Source of the DNA: Deltaproteobacteria bacterium
Lineage (GTDB): Bacteria; Desulfobacterota; Dissulfuribacteria; Dissulfuribacterales; QOAL01
Direction: 5' to 3'
Assembly: GCA_027068235.1 (NCBI GenBank)
Contig: JAMOUE010000365.1
Span: 1-6,282 of the forward strand
DNA: 6,282 bases
Shown here one piece after another: positions 5,310-6,282 of this stretch. The notes under the pieces were generated by a model. The model ran no database searches. It saw only the letters and a program-made list of their open reading frames with translations, and was not told the origin of the DNA. Made by a program: the position numbers and the translations under genes. Numbering within the stretch: position 1 is the first letter of the stretch; the number at the start of each line of letters is the position of its first letter.

Positions 5310-6282
5310 TTACTCGAGCAAGGTCTCTATCTCTTTTCCTGCATCTTCTACCTTGACAAATTCTGTTTTCATGGTGCGCCGGCTAGTTATCTCTACAAGG
5401 CCTTCTTTTACAGCCTTTTTACCTATGGTTACCCGAATAGGGATACCAATCAATTCAGAGTCCTTAAATTTCACGCCAGGCCGCTCATCCCTATCATCAA
5501 GAAGCACATCAAAACCTTTTTTGCAAAGCCCGTCGTAAATTCCTTGTGCATGGGCCATCATATCCTTGTCTTTTACATTAATCACTGAGATTATTACCTG
5601 AAATGGCGCAATGGGACTTGGAAAGATTATACCTCTATCATCATGATTCTGTTCTATTGCAGCTGCAACAGTCCTTCCGATGCCAATACCATAACAACCC
5701 ATGATGATGGGCTTTTCCTTTCCATTGCTATCTAGAAACGTAGCCCCCATGGCTTCACTGTACTTGGTACCAAGTTTAAAGATATGCCCAACCTCTATCC
5801 CCCTTTTTATCTCTATCTGTCCGCCGCACCTTGGGCATGGATCATCAGGGGTTATAACACGTATATCATGTGTCTCAGGCGGATCAATGTCTCTCTTCCA
5901 GTTAAGTCCAACAAAGTGGGCATCTTTTTCATTGGCACCGGCAACAAAATCCTTCATAAAGGCAACAGAGGTATCGGCAACAACCTTTACCTTGGAAGAA
6001 AGCCCCAAAGGCCCTGCAAAACCAACAGGTGCTCCCGTTATCTTTTCAACTGTATCTGCATCTGCCATTTCGAGCCTGTCTGCCTGCAAAACCTTTTTCA
6101 GTTTTATTTCATTCAGCTCATGATCTCCTCTTACAAGGGCTGCAACAGGCCTATCATCCGCCAGGAATATCAAGGTTTTGACAAGATCTTTTGCCTTTTT
6201 GTCAAGAAACCTTGTTACCTCATCTACACTTTTCTGGCCTGGAGTATTCACCTTTTTAAGCTCCTGCGTGCCTTGCCTAAAG
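5310..6282 (-). CDS. proS: Prolyl-tRNA synthetase, C-terminal part (5' end outside window)
   Basis: ProRS attaches proline to tRNA-Pro in the cytosol. The window shows the last 323 residues of a protein usually about 570 long in bacteria. The frame runs unbroken to the window edge, so the GTG codon at 6251 is internal. The visible part begins in the linker before the editing domain (TPGQKSVDEVTRFL). The INS/YbaK-like editing domain that clears mischarged Ala-tRNA follows, with FAGPLGL and GANEKDAHFVGLN. Next come the end of the class II catalytic core (EVGHIFKLGTKYSEAMGATF, then motif 3 as GCYGIGIGRTVAAAIEQ) and the anticodon-binding domain (about the last 110 residues, with DDRDERPGVKFKDSELIGIP). 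This is the bacterial-type ProRS with an inserted editing domain. It lies directly upstream of rel with 7 bp between them. Confidence 0.96.
   Translation of the reverse strand, partial: FRQGTQELKKVNTPGQKSVDEVTRFLDKKAKDLVKTLIFLADDRPVAALVRGDHELNEIKLKKVLQADRLEMADADTVEKITGAPVGFAGPLGLSSKVKVVADTSVAFMKDFVAGANEKDAHFVGLNWKRDIDPPETHDIRVITPDDPCPRCGGQIEIKRGIEVGHIFKLGTKYSEAMGATFLDSNGKEKPIIMGCYGIGIGRTVAAAIEQNHDDRGIIFPSPIAPFQVIISVINVKDKDMMAHAQGIYDGLCKKGFDVLLDDRDERPGVKFKDSELIGIPIRVTIGKKAVKEGLVEITSRRTMKTEFVKVEDAGKEIETLLE

Noticed and set aside
5701..6123. 140-codon plus-strand frame opposite proS
   Set aside because: It is antisense to the well-conserved proS editing domain. Its Ser/Pro-rich composition is typical of a shadow frame and there is no start signal.
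1..6282. CRISPR array, tRNA, toxin-antitoxin pair or novel defence system
   Set aside because: I saw no spaced direct repeats, no cloverleaf-like segment and no pair of small genes of that kind. All sizeable genes except the 294-908 protein fall into known families.

Overview
The window carries ordinary bacterial housekeeping DNA, moderately AT-rich, with one decayed mobile-element scar at its left edge. Gene content and style (a bifunctional Rel directly downstream of proS, a stand-alone PilZ protein, a four-cysteine L28, a YjeT-like protein with queA) suggest a Gram-negative deltaproteobacterium / Desulfobacterota-type organism. That placement is inferred from gene content and protein style, not from a search.

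Layout, left to right. Positions 1-243 (+) hold a twice-damaged fragment of a group II intron reverse transcriptase, ending in a perfect 8-bp hairpin. Positions 294-908 (-) encode a 204-residue membrane protein of unknown role. Its order of membrane helix, charged helix and two membrane helices resembles the DUF106/EMC3 branch of the Oxa1/YidC superfamily. A 252-bp divergent spacer holds plausible promoters for a two-gene operon (+): a 66-residue DUF2065 (YjeT-like) membrane protein and queA (tRNA queuosine synthesis), joined by an ATGA start/stop overlap. A single-domain PilZ protein (-) converges on queA with a 13-bp gap.

A second divergent spacer carries a strong sigma-70-type promoter for rpmB (+, ribosomal protein L28). 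Converging on rpmB is a probable two-gene operon on the minus strand: proS (5' end outside the window) followed after 7 bp by a full-length bifunctional (p)ppGpp synthetase/hydrolase. A bulged 15-bp inverted repeat covers the end of that gene and the rpmB-rel junction.

Most genes serve translation and its control: tRNA modification, tRNA charging, a ribosomal protein and the stringent response. I found no CRISPR array, tRNA, rRNA, intact transposon or new multi-gene system. The items most worth following up are the DUF106/EMC3-like membrane protein, the reverse-transcriptase remnant with its hairpin boundary, and the hairpin shared by the rpmB and rel 3' ends.
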